A DNA stretch of 64,000 bases from Vibrio tapetis subsp. quintayensis (GTDB lineage Bacteria; Pseudomonadota; Gammaproteobacteria; Enterobacterales; Vibrionaceae): positions 496,001 through 560,000 of the forward strand of contig NZ_JAUFQV010000026.1 of assembly GCF_030409945.1 (NCBI RefSeq), given 5' to 3'. Positions 43,120-53,200 of this stretch are shown piece by piece (positions within the stretch are counted from its first letter, which is position 1; each line of letters begins with the position of its first letter). The translations under genes and the position numbers were made by a program. Under the pieces are notes generated by a model. The model ran no database searches. It saw only the letters and a program-made list of their open reading frames with translations, and had not been told where the DNA came from.

Positions 43120-43416
43120 GAAGTACGCCTTAAGCCCGCAGATTCCATGCAGGATCTTTTTAATCTACGGCTAACAATAACCTAAGATTCATGCTTTATA
43201 AAATATTGAGTGTTTAGGTGTCACAATATCAATGATAGTGATAATTGATACCGATGATCAGTGTTCCCTTCTCGACATAAATTTAGCCCTGTATCAGAGA
43301 AAGATGAGACGATCTTGTGAGCAAGTAGAGGTAAATGGTTAGAAATAGGTTGCCAAAAATTATAACTTATATACAAATGTAATAATTCGCAGAACAGGAT
43401 GTAGGAGTTCAGCAGG

Positions 43417-44208
43417 ATGCGAGCGGCAAATTCAGAATATCTATTAGCAGCACTCAGAAGTGTGATTAAAACAAAAGGGCGGACTTATCGCGATCTCGCA
43501 GATGAAGTTGGTGTGCCTCTTTCAACGTTTAAGCGTCATCTATATAGCCCCAATATTACGTTGGAGCGGTTACTCGATTATTGTCGTGAGATAGATACCA
43601 CATTAGAAGAACTGCAAAAATTGGCCGTCAAGCTTCAGCATGACAACGAGAGTTTTTTTAATAACACTCAAGATGAGATCTTTTTTCAGTTTCCTCACTT
43701 GTATGACTTCTATCGAGAGCTTAGGCATATTAGGCATCGCGACAGTCATGATCACATGAAAAAGAAATACGGTTTGGACGAGGCATCGACGTACGCGTAC
43801 TTTAGAGCGCTTGAGTTGCTTGGATTAGTCAAGCTAACGGATGACAATAAAACGCAGCTAAATGGCCCGTTGTATTACCGCTTTTCTGAAGACTCGAAAT
43901 TAAGCTTGAAGTACAAAGATATCCTTAAAGCGCAAGCACTGGAAAACCCTAACTGTGTTCGTGTGGGGTTTTCGCGTATGAACTTAAAAGAATCTCAACT
44001 TGATGCCTTGAATAAGATGCTTACTCAAGAAGTGCTGAAGTATCATACTGAAAATATGAAGAAAGACGCCGATGGTGAGGGCGATTTGTGTAACGTTTTA
44101 TTGTTTGTCACACCACACGAAACGTTACGATTCTCAGAGGGAATACGTACGCTTCCCAACGATTTCTTGTCTCAAGTTCGGGCGCAAATCGCTAGGGTTG
44201 AAGCCTAA
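43417..44208 (+). CDS. HTH transcriptional regulator
   Basis: A 263-residue protein. The N-terminus (about 6-60) is an XRE/lambda-repressor-like helix-turn-helix (LRSVIKTKGRTYRDLADEVGVPLSTFKRHL), and the rest is a helical domain with a possible second wing around LDEASTYAYFRALELLGLV. It may belong to a family of Vibrio regulators with an XRE head. No partner gene adjoins; it ends with a strong terminator shared with the convergent ABC operon. Target unknown. Confidence 0.8.
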   Translation: MRAANSEYLLAALRSVIKTKGRTYRDLADEVGVPLSTFKRHLYSPNITLERLLDYCREIDTTLEELQKLAVKLQHDNESFFNNTQDEIFFQFPHLYDFYRELRHIRHRDSHDHMKKKYGLDEASTYAYFRALELLGLVKLTDDNKTQLNGPLYYRFSEDSKLSLKYKDILKAQALENPNCVRVGFSRMNLKESQLDALNKMLTQEVLKYHTENMKKDADGEGDLCNVLLFVTPHETLRFSEGIRTLPNDFLSQVRAQIARVEA

Positions 44209-44220
44209 AAAGAACAATAA

Positions 44221-44248
44221 AAAACCAGACTTGATGTCTGGTTTTTTA
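44221..44248. terminator. Terminator between the regulator and the peptide ABC operon
   Basis: AAAACCAGAC and GTCTGGTTTT form a perfect 10-bp stem with a TTGAT loop; A and T runs on either side let it act in both directions. Confidence 0.88.
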
Positions 44249-44267
44249 TTGTTTTAGTTTCAGGCTA

Positions 44268-45239
44268 TTAAGTCGTTTCAATTCTGTGGCAGGCGACATA
44301 ATGATGGTTGTCGACGTGCTTTAACTGAGGGTAGTCGGTTTTGCACTGCTCTGTCGCAAAATGGCATCTTGATTCAAAATGACATCCTTTGGGAGGAGAG
44401 ATAGGAGAGGGCACATCGCCTTTAAGCGGCTCTCGTTTTTTTCTCGATCGCGGGTCGGGCAATGGGATGGCGGAGATTAACGCTTGGGTGTAAGGATGCT
44501 GCGGGCGGGCAAAAAGAGAACTGGTATCACTCATTTCAACAATGCGGCCAAGGTACATGACCGCTATATTGTCAGAGATGTGCCTCACAACGGATAAATC
44601 ATGGGCAATGAATACTAACGCGAGGTTCATCGTCGCCTGCAGATCAAGAAGAAGATTGATGATTTGCGATTGGACGGAAACATCGAGCGCTGATACGGCT
44701 TCGTCGCAGACGATGAGTTTCGGGTTCAACGCAATAGCACGAGCGATCCCAATGCGTTGACGTTGCCCTCCAGAGAATTCATGAGGGTATCGCTCTGCAG
44801 CCGATTCTGGTAACCCAACTTTAATGAGTAATTCTTTGACCTTTTGAGTTCGCTCTGCTTGGGTTCCTATTTTATGAATGTCGAAGGGTTCTTGCAAAAT
44901 CCGCCCGATGGTATGGCGGCTATTGAGGCTTTCCATTGGGTCTTGGAAAATGATTTGAATTTCTTTACGCAACGAAACCATTTGCCTAGCGGTAAAATGG
45001 GTGATGTCTTGCCCGTCGTAAATGATCTGCCCTGAGGTCGGCTCATTGAGCTTAAGCAGTGAGCGACCAAGTGAACTTTTTCCGCAGCCTGATTCGCCAA
45101 CCAGCCCGAGTGTTTCGCCTGCTTTGACGGTGAATGAAACACCGTCAACCGCGTAAGTATAAACATTGTTGCTAAATAGCCCTTTGCGAATCAAATAATG
45201 TTGTTTGAGATTGCGTACTTCTAAGAGAGTGTTAGCCAT
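44268..45239 (-). CDS. Peptide ABC importer ATPase, DppF/OppF type
   Basis: A 323-residue ABC ATPase. Walker A is GESGCGKSS, the ABC signature [14 protein letters not shown], Walker [13 protein letters not shown], and the C-terminus has the oligopeptide-ABC extension ([22 protein letters not shown]) with the iron-sulfur-type cysteines common in OppD/DppF proteins. It powers uptake of peptides by the permease pair at 48118 and 49165. Its start overlaps the end of the preceding ATPase by eight bases. Last gene of the operon. Confidence 0.9.
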   Translation of the reverse strand: MANTLLEVRNLKQHYLIRKGLFSNNVYTYAVDGVSFTVKAGETLGLVGESGCGKSSLGRSLLKLNEPTSGQIIYDGQDITHFTARQMVSLRKEIQIIFQDPMESLNSRHTIGRILQEPFDIHKIGTQAERTQKVKELLIKVGLPESAAERYPHEFSGGQRQRIGIARAIALNPKLIVCDEAVSALDVSVQSQIINLLLDLQATMNLALVFIAHDLSVVRHISDNIAVMYLGRIVEMSDTSSLFARPQHPYTQALISAIPLPDPRSRKKREPLKGDVPSPISPPKGCHFESRCHFATEQCKTDYPQLKHVDNHHYVACHRIETT

Positions 45240-46245
45240 TTACGTTCCCTTCCTCTGACATAAGAAAGCAGCTGACGGAGTGATGATGACCAATAGACAT
45301 CAGTTTCGGTATTCGGGTGGCACATTGTGGCATTTGGTATTGGCATCGGCTTCGAAATCGGCAGCCAGATGGCATCTCTTGCAAGCTGGGTACTGAACCC
45401 GGAATAGTGCCAAGTTGTGATTTTGGCTCGCCATCCATTCTTGGAATTGACTGAAGTAGACCTTGGGTATATGGGTGGCGTGGAGAATCAAATAGGGTAT
45501 AGACGTCGGCTTTTTCAACGACATTACCTGCGTACATAACCACCACTTCGTCACAACTTTGAGCGACGACCCCCATATCATGAGTGATCAACACAATGGC
45601 CATGTTGCTCTTGTCCTGCATCTCGCTCATCAAATCGAGTATTTGAGCCTGCACCGTAACGTCTAATGCGGTAGTGGGTTCATCGGCAATCAAGACATCA
45701 GGGTTGCAAGCTAGTGCGATCGCGATCATCACACGTTGACGCATGCCTCCTGATAGCTCGTGAGGGTAGTTATCGATTCTTTGCTCGGCGGCAGGAATGC
45801 CGACTTGTTTTAACATCTCTATCGCTGCCTGTTTTTGCTGTTTGCGCGATAGGTCAGGTTTGTGCAGTTCATACACCTCGCAAAGTTGTTTCCCTATAGT
45901 ATGAACAGGGTTTAACGCCGTCATAGGATCTTGGAAAATCATCGAGATTTCATTACCACGAGTTTGGTACAGTGCTTCTGCTGGCATTTGTACAAGATCT
46001 TTGCCTTTATAAAGAATTGAGCCCGCCGTTATTTTTCCGTATGGATGAGGGAGTAGCCCCATGATGGATGCGGCGGTCACACTTTTACCACACCCGGACT
46101 CACCAACAATACCAATGGTTTTTCCCTTAGAGACATCAAAAGAAACCTCATTGAGGACGGTGATATCACCATCATCCGTTGTAAAGGTTGTTTCAAGGCC
46201 TTCCACTGACAAAATACAATCATTTTTCATGCTTACAGGGTCCAT
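45232..46245 (-). CDS. Peptide ABC importer ATPase, DppD/OppD type
   Basis: A 337-residue ABC ATPase with Walker [10 protein letters not shown], signature LSGGMRQRVMIA, Walker B LIADEPTTALD, and the C-terminal oligopeptide extension with a Cys cluster (CRFRSRCQYQMPQC). Pairs with the DppF-type subunit downstream. The ATG at 46245 overlaps the stop of the binding-protein gene (TAATG), so the operon is tightly coupled; a second ATG lies five codons further in. Confidence 0.9.
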   Translation of the reverse strand: MDPVSMKNDCILSVEGLETTFTTDDGDITVLNEVSFDVSKGKTIGIVGESGCGKSVTAASIMGLLPHPYGKITAGSILYKGKDLVQMPAEALYQTRGNEISMIFQDPMTALNPVHTIGKQLCEVYELHKPDLSRKQQKQAAIEMLKQVGIPAAEQRIDNYPHELSGGMRQRVMIAIALACNPDVLIADEPTTALDVTVQAQILDLMSEMQDKSNMAIVLITHDMGVVAQSCDEVVVMYAGNVVEKADVYTLFDSPRHPYTQGLLQSIPRMDGEPKSQLGTIPGSVPSLQEMPSGCRFRSRCQYQMPQCATRIPKLMSIGHHHSVSCFLMSEEGNVNG

Positions 46246-48050
46246 TACTTCTGAGCGAAACGCTTTTCTATTCGGGTTACTGAAGGATACGACTGGCCAG
46301 ATTTAAGAGCTTTCATGGTGGTTTTCTTCTCTTCCAAATCTATCCAGAACAAGCCGTACTCCATGCTTTTTGCATCTAGAATATCGCGAGACAAGGCGGT
46401 ACCGATGTTTTTTGGAAGCTTGACGTAACGCCAATGCGCTGCTCTTGAAAATGGCACTGAATAGGTAGGAATAACACAATCGCACTGGGCTATTTTTTCT
46501 TGAATTAGACGAGACAACGTCGCTTTCTTGTCGACGTTAAATTCAGAGTCGTATTGTTCGATTAGGCTATCCATCGCGGGATCGGCAAAGTTGGTAAAGT
46601 TGTTAGTTTGTGGCTTGGCGTTCGAAGAGTGAAAATACTGCCAATACACGGGCATTTGTGGGGCGCCCATGCCCAAAAATGCGGCTTGGTGTTTTTTCTC
46701 AAGTAATGATTTGAAGCCTGTTGCCCCGTCTACCAACTTGAGCTCAATTTCTAGCCCCGCTTTTTTCGCTTCCTCTTTCAATACAATCACGCGAGGTGAG
46801 TGCATTTTGGATAAATAGGTTAGCGTGATGCTCAAGCGCTCACCTGCTTGGTTTATGCGAATGCCGTCTTTGTCTAAAGCGCTGTACCCGGCCATGTCAA
46901 AGTACTTGTCTGCCAGTGCCAAGTCGAACGCTTTGGCTTGGATTTGCTTGTTGTCGTAGTCGCCAAAACCTGAACCAAAACTTTGCTGATGGGTATAGTC
47001 ACCACGCAGCGCAATGTCGATCATTTTCGGTACATTCATAGAGTGGGCGATACCACGTCGTAGATCCGAATTTCCCATTTTGTCTGCATTTAGGTTAAGC
47101 CAAATGCCTGCCGCTCCTTGAGGGGATTGGTTAAAAAACCATTCTTTGACGAGAAAGCCGCGGTCGTATAAATCGCCTTTCGCTTTTTCGTGCCAGATGG
47201 AAGGAAAGACCATGTAATAGGCATCAAGCTCGCCTTTTTCAAAGTACTTAATAGAAATGTCCGAGTCACGGATGACTTTTAGCATGATGTGGTTAACGTT
47301 GTAGCGATGCTGATAGTATTTATTGCCGTAGCCCCACCAGTTATCGACTTTCGACAGCTTAACGTACTTGCCTTTCTTGATTTTGGCGACCTCGTACGGC
47401 CCCGTTACGGGTTCTGCTTTCCAGTTGTAACGTTTGACAAAATTATTTGGGATGCCTTTCGGGTAAAAATGAGCGGGTTTTGGCAAAATATTCAGACGCA
47501 TGAGCAATTCATCGTTAGCCAGCTCGTTGGCTGAATGCAGGGCAAAGGTATGCTTATCAAAGATGGTGATCCCTGCGATTTTATTGGTATAGAAGTCTTG
47601 ATACCAAGGTGCTTTAGTGTGTTTACTTCGCATGTAATCAAACACAAACCCAAAATCCTTGCTGGTGACGGGCTTACCATCCGTCCAGCGTGCATTTTCA
47701 TCCAGTTTAAAATAGACGGTTTTGTGGTCGTCGCCTATGGCCCACTGTTTTGCAAGCGCTGGTAGGTATTGACGGGTGTTTGGATGTTGCTGAATGAGAG
47801 AAGGATTACCATCCATAATAAACGCACGAAAGCTACCATTTGAATCTGGCCCAACGGTACGCATGGTCAGTGGAAAGCTGTTGATGTGAATACGATAAGT
47901 GCCACCTTGCTTGGCGTTGCTATCTGCGAAGGTTGGTTGTTCGTTGTTAGAAACCCAATTTAACCCTTGCGGCACAGAGTCAGCGCTCGCAATGGATGGA
48001 AAAAACGTGCCGAGTATTAACAGCAATAACGATGTAAACAGTGTTTTCAT
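46245..48050 (-). CDS. Periplasmic peptide-binding protein, YejA/MicroCin C-uptake type
   Basis: A 601-residue class C substrate-binding protein. It has a signal peptide (LFTSLLLLILGTFFPSIASA, cleavage near residue 22). The body shows the SBP_bac_5 patterns PALAKQWAIGDDHKTVYFKLDENARWTDGKPVTSKDF and the YejA-like GSFRAFIMDGNPSL start. In the Yej group this protein brings peptides or microcin C to the permease. The ATG at 48050 with GGAG upstream gives the signal peptide; the longer frame to 48173 is rejected. It is encoded between the permeases and the ATPases. Confidence 0.88.
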   Translation of the reverse strand: MKTLFTSLLLLILGTFFPSIASADSVPQGLNWVSNNEQPTFADSNAKQGGTYRIHINSFPLTMRTVGPDSNGSFRAFIMDGNPSLIQQHPNTRQYLPALAKQWAIGDDHKTVYFKLDENARWTDGKPVTSKDFGFVFDYMRSKHTKAPWYQDFYTNKIAGITIFDKHTFALHSANELANDELLMRLNILPKPAHFYPKGIPNNFVKRYNWKAEPVTGPYEVAKIKKGKYVKLSKVDNWWGYGNKYYQHRYNVNHIMLKVIRDSDISIKYFEKGELDAYYMVFPSIWHEKAKGDLYDRGFLVKEWFFNQSPQGAAGIWLNLNADKMGNSDLRRGIAHSMNVPKMIDIALRGDYTHQQSFGSGFGDYDNKQIQAKAFDLALADKYFDMAGYSALDKDGIRINQAGERLSITLTYLSKMHSPRVIVLKEEAKKAGLEIELKLVDGATGFKSLLEKKHQAAFLGMGAPQMPVYWQYFHSSNAKPQTNNFTNFADPAMDSLIEQYDSEFNVDKKATLSRLIQEKIAQCDCVIPTYSVPFSRAAHWRYVKLPKNIGTALSRDILDAKSMEYGLFWIDLEEKKTTMKALKSGQSYPSVTRIEKRFAQK

Positions 48051-48117
48051 AGTGTCTCCAAACTCTTTGTAATAGGGTGCTACCTTGCACTCTTGTTTTA
48101 TTGTGTATTTGAGATAA

Positions 48118-49161
48118 TCAGACGTATCGGGTGTATTTTTTCGGGTCAAAGGCTTCTCGTACTCCTTCGCCAATAAACGTCACCATGGTTAAAACCAGAA
48201 CGATGGCACACACGACGGAGCTTATGATCCAATAGGCGTCCAAGTTAGACTTACCTTGTTGCAGCAAGTCGCCCCAACTTGGTGTCGGTGGCATCAGCCC
48301 AAGTCCGAGGTAATCTAATGCGGTTAAGGTGGTGATATTGGCGACAATGCCAAATGGCGCGAGCGTGACAATCATGACCATGGTGTTAGGCAGAATGTGT
48401 TTGATGATCACCCTGAACATACCAGCGCCTTGAGCGCGCGCTGCCGTGACATATTCACGTGCTTTTTCTTTATAGGTCATAGTCCGCATATACCAGGTGA
48501 TGCTGATCCAACCGAATAGAACATTGATAAAGACAAAAAGGAGAAAACTTGGCTGAATGATCGACACCATGATCATGATGACGTACAAAAACGGTACCAT
48601 TGACCACACTTCGATAAACCTCTGCATGATCAGGTCAAATCGACCGCCGAGATATCCCATAAGTGAGCCGACAAGCACCCCAATGGTGTATGAGATAGCA
48701 AGCGTTAACATGGCAAACCAAATGGCAATCCTAAAGCCATATACCAAACGCGCCAGAACATCTCGGCCAGATTGGTCGGTACCCAAGTAATGTTTTTCTG
48801 TCACGGATGGCCCAGTAGGAGGGTAATTCGTGCCATCGAAGTCTTGTTCGTACGGGTCCCAAGGTACGAGAGGCATTAAGACCCAATCCCCTTGATTTTG
48901 GTTTTTAAAAAGGTGTTCAAGTTCGCGATAGTCCGCCTCATATTCATAATCTTGCCCGAATGTTCGGCCACTTATTACGTGAGTGTAAGTTGGGAAATGC
49001 CATTCTCCCTGATACGAAACCATCAGTGCTTTATTGTTGACTAATAATTCAGCGACAGAAGACAGCAAAACCAAAGTGGTTAGGATCAGAAAAGAGAAAT
49101 AACTGCGCTTTATCGAACGAAACCGTTTCAGTTTTTTCTTGGTTAGTGGGTCAATTTGCAT
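48118..49161 (-). CDS. Peptide ABC importer permease, YejE type
   Basis: A 347-residue inner-membrane permease with a long N-terminal periplasmic loop region between helix 1 (about 20-42) and the binding-protein-dependent transport domain (about 140-335) that contains the EAA loop (AARAQGAGMFRVIIKHILPN). YejE-like by length and by the pattern KKRFRSIKRSYFSF at the start. Pairs with the YejB-type permease four bases upstream. Confidence 0.9.
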   Translation of the reverse strand: MQIDPLTKKKLKRFRSIKRSYFSFLILTTLVLLSSVAELLVNNKALMVSYQGEWHFPTYTHVISGRTFGQDYEYEADYRELEHLFKNQNQGDWVLMPLVPWDPYEQDFDGTNYPPTGPSVTEKHYLGTDQSGRDVLARLVYGFRIAIWFAMLTLAISYTIGVLVGSLMGYLGGRFDLIMQRFIEVWSMVPFLYVIMIMVSIIQPSFLLFVFINVLFGWISITWYMRTMTYKEKAREYVTAARAQGAGMFRVIIKHILPNTMVMIVTLAPFGIVANITTLTALDYLGLGLMPPTPSWGDLLQQGKSNLDAYWIISSVVCAIVLVLTMVTFIGEGVREAFDPKKYTRYV

Positions 49162-49164
49162 ACA

Positions 49165-50187
49165 TTAATGTCCAAATTTCACTCGAGGATCGACGGCTGC
49201 AACGCAGAGATCAGATAAGATATTGCCAAACATCAGCAGTAGAGATGAAATGGTTAAAATACCCATCACAACGGGGTAATCTCGCTCGACGATGGATTCA
49301 TAGCCGAGAAGCCCAATGCCATCGATGTTAAATACCACTTCGATAAGAAAAGAGCCCGCCACGAATACAGAAACGACATTCCCTAGATGGCTCGCTATCG
49401 GGATCAGGCTGTTTCTTAATGCGTGCTTTCTTACCGTTTTGTTAAATGGCAAGCCCTTGGCGATGGCGGTTTTGACGTAATCCGCAGCAAGGTTCTCTAG
49501 CAAGTTATTCTTCATCGTCATGGTCAAGATGGCGAAATCCCCAATGATGTAACAAATCAAAGGCAATAAAGCGTGGGAGAAGAGGTCATAAAGCTGCTGA
49601 GAAAACTGAAGGTCTTCGAAATCGTCGCTGACGAACTCGCCCATTGGGAACCAACCTAAGTGGAAGGCAAAAAAAGAAATCAGAAAAACGCCGACAACAT
49701 AGTTAGGGAGCGCATAGCCAATAAACACCATGACGGAGCTAACGTTATCAAATTTGGAACCGTGCTTAATGGCTTTGAGGATGCCCAGAGGGATTGAGAC
49801 CAAGTAACTGATCACGAATGTCCAAAAGCCGAAGAACATTGAGACAGGCAGCCTTTCTTGAATCATGTCCCACACGGGTTCGTAATAACGGGTGGACTCA
49901 CCAAGATCAAATTGAATCAATTTCATCAACCATTCTGAATAGGCTTCAAAAATCGGTTTATCTAACCCGTAAAAGGCATTTAACTCTGCGATCTGATCTT
50001 CGGATAAAGACTGGGAGCCTTGCTGTTGACCGGCACTGCCACCATCTATCGATTGGCTTTGCATTTGCGAGATCATTCTTTCTACTGGGCCACCAGGCAC
50101 AAACCGTGTAAGAGCAAATACCAATAAGGTAACGCCAATAAAGGTAGGAATAATCAACAACAACCGCCGACTAAAATAGGCTAACAA
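49165..50187 (-). CDS. Peptide ABC importer permease, YejB type
   Basis: A 340-residue permease with about six membrane helices. It matches E. coli YejB: LLLIIPTFIGVTLLVFAL at the start, a long loop (FVPGGPVERMIS then GLDKPIFEAY), GIRK/GILKAIKHGSKFDN, and the EAA-type loop TAIAKGLPFNKTVRKHALRN. The start is a TTG at 50187 with AAGGAG seven bases upstream. First gene of the importer operon. Confidence 0.9.
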   Translation of the reverse strand: MLAYFSRRLLLIIPTFIGVTLLVFALTRFVPGGPVERMISQMQSQSIDGGSAGQQQGSQSLSEDQIAELNAFYGLDKPIFEAYSEWLMKLIQFDLGESTRYYEPVWDMIQERLPVSMFFGFWTFVISYLVSIPLGILKAIKHGSKFDNVSSVMVFIGYALPNYVVGVFLISFFAFHLGWFPMGEFVSDDFEDLQFSQQLYDLFSHALLPLICYIIGDFAILTMTMKNNLLENLAADYVKTAIAKGLPFNKTVRKHALRNSLIPIASHLGNVVSVFVAGSFLIEVVFNIDGIGLLGYESIVERDYPVVMGILTISSLLLMFGNILSDLCVAAVDPRVKFGH

Positions 50188-50229
50188 TTCAAACTCCTTA
50201 ATTGAATTTTATGGAAATAGAGGCAAAGA

Positions 50230-50256
50230 AAGACTGACTCGATATGAGCCAGTCTT
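50230..50256 (-). terminator. Hairpin terminator after the metalloprotease gene
   Basis: AAGACTG and CAGTCTT with inner CTC/GAG pairs on the minus strand, followed by TCTTTG. It separates the metalloprotease from the importer operon but could be leaky. Confidence 0.6.
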
Positions 50257-50280
50257 GAGGGTTGCAACTACGTTAGGTAT

Positions 50281-53200
50281 TTATAGAACAGGCAGTTGTT
50301 CTAATGCATAGCGATATTGGATGTATTCTCTCGAACTCCAAAGCCAAATTGATTCTGGGTTGATATCGTAAATCTCAGTGTTTTGAGGGTTACGTTTTAA
50401 CTCTTCAGCAATCAGATCTTTGTATTGGTCAGCCCAATTAAGTAATGCAGTCAGATAGGTTTCGTCATCTTCATTGGCTTGCAGTGATTTCCACGCAGCA
50501 TGCAAGTTGTCTTTGCTGTTACAGCGTGTTGGCTCTGCGGTAACGGTATAGCATTTTTTGTCTTTATCTAGGGTGAATTTTGCTGGTGAAAACAGTGTCG
50601 CTCTAAACATACCGTCGAAGTACGACGTCTTCTTCAGCAATCCAACGGCAGCCGTATCACGTAACATCACCAACTTAAAGTCATTCAGTGTTTTAACACC
50701 ATTAGCTTTCAGGTTCTGTTTTGTTATGTAATTAGTGTCATCCAGTTTGAGCAAGTCATCCTGACGGCCGTTAATTAACAAAGCCTTTTCAGCCATGTTT
50801 TTTGCCAAGCCATTTCGACGCGTTACTACGTAATTTCTGGCTTTTAAGCTGAAGGTAACACTGCCCTTATCATCAACACTGTCGTTTGGACGCGTAAGCG
50901 TTATGTCGTCCAACAAGTCTTGCGAGCTGTCAGCTAGGCCGTACTCTTCGGCATACCCGAATGCCACTAAGTTATTAAGGAGCGCGGTAAACATTGGCGT
51001 AACTGTATTTTGTGATAATTGAAAAAACGATTTCAAATTGAACAAATACGGCGGTACGTCTATCGCTCGCTTAATATCTGGCTGGTAAGGCGTTACCGTT
51101 GTTGCACGTTCACCATCCTTATCGACAAAGATTGGGTCAGCAAACGAATCCATTCCGTAACCTAAGTAACCAAGATAAGTTTTGATTTTTTGCGGTGTAC
51201 CTTGAACACTACCGTGGATGCTCGATACATCTAGCAGGGCGATGTTTGATTTGTCTCTTGCGCTGGAGTAATCAGTACGCTTAACAAGCATTTGCGCGGC
51301 GACTAATTTGTCTGGCCAAATACCGAATTGGTCAACGGCAGTCGAAGACGTATTGTAAGGGTTGTTAGCTCGCATGTTGGCATAAGGGCGGCCATCACGA
51401 GTTTCAGACAATACGGTGATGTTATCACGGCTTGACGCCATTTCTGCGACCAGATCTTTATCGAAACATGATTCAGGCAAGGTGGTTTTGTCTTGTATGC
51501 CTGGCCCATAAGAGCTCCATAAGTCAGACAGCGGCACGAAACGCGTGATCTGTCCTGAATTGGTAGACACTCTTATCTCACAGACACGATCAGGCTTGCT
51601 CATTACTTCGACAAAAAAGTTTGCAGCGAGTAATGAAGCATCAAAGGTGTCGCACACCATTTTTGCACCTTCAGGTAAGCCTCTGCGGACATCGGCACGT
51701 TGACAGTTATCGGTATAGTAATTGGCGACGCTCTTACCATAGCTGTCCTCCGAGCCTCTCAGCTTAGATAGTTGGTAATCGATATCACCAAGATCATCCA
51801 CGACTGAACGAATTTCATTGAACTCATACCAGCGAGAGTAGGCGTAGCTCTGTACTTGATACTCGTAAAATTGTTCACGGTCGTCACGTCGGTTCCTTAG
51901 GTCGTAGCTATCCCAGTATTTTTGAATACGGAATTTAGTTTGCTCAAGGATGTTTGAACCTTCATCAAAGCGGTTACACGTGCTGTTACTTCTAACGTGT
52001 TCGTCAGTACAGTAATCAAAGTTGGTAAACTTAGCTTCAGAATCATTTTTGAAGACGGTCTCTTTTAGCTGTTTGACTGAACCTAGTAGGTATGCCTGTT
52101 CATTTAGGTTTAACTCGGCGTCAATGTCTTCGAAGTTGGCATATTTGGTCACGTCGACTTTTTCGATAAGCCCTGTCTCTGGGTTCACCTTGTCGACTTT
52201 TGTTGTGTATTGCAATTTGCGTCCGTAGCCGAAACGTAACGCAGCGACGTCGTATTTCCCGTAGATCGGCAGCTCATCAAAAATTGAGGCGCCGTAGTCC
52301 ATTGCCGAACTGTGGGCCGGTATTTTGGTGTAATTAAGAGCACTAATTTCTTCTTGCGTATAGAAATTGTCTTTATCTGCCGATCCCATGAAGTTATGGC
52401 GTAAGCCTAGGTTGTGCCCAAGTTCATGAACCAAGGTTGAACGATACATGTGCTTTGAAATCTGATTACTGACGATTTTTTGTTGTTCCGCAGACAGTTT
52501 CGACCATTTTTTAAGTTTGGTGTTGACCTTGTCTTGGTAGTCGGACGCAGAAGGGTCAAGATCAGAGTTATCAAAGTAATCACCTTGTAGGTAATCAATG
52601 CCCGTGACTAACCCCTTAGAGCGAGTGCTGACCCACATGAATTCCTCTGAATACATGTTGTTCTCAGCCATTCTATCTAATTCCAATTGGCGCTGTGCGA
52701 CCTGCTTACTAAAGCTTTTTGTCGGTTGCTGCCCTGCCGTTAGCCATTGTGTGTAGCCGTTAGCAAAATTAGGTTCATTTGGAACGGTGAAAGGAGTCGA
52801 GTCTGACAGTGCCGTTGTTTTATTGGCGACTAAGCTGTCTTCTACGCCAGCAAAACCAGTATTGGTTGCAACATTACCTATTGTGTCTGCTGGTGGTTGA
52901 GGCGCAGGTACTGGAGCGATAGGTTTATCGATTTCGCCACGGTTATAGTGCATGGTGAGTTGATTCCACATGCGACGCGAAGACGCTCGGATCACCCCTG
53001 CGTACTGGTTCACGTGTGCATGTACTATTTCACCAGTTAGCGGGTTAGTTGCTGACGGGCCGTAACCCAGTAGACCGCTGTCTACAGGATCTGTGATCAA
53101 GTTAAGTACGTTGTAACGAAGATCACCGGTGTGGATGCCTTTAGGAGTGTCCTCATTCACAATTTTGATTGATGGGACACCCGTTTTACCCGCTTCCAAT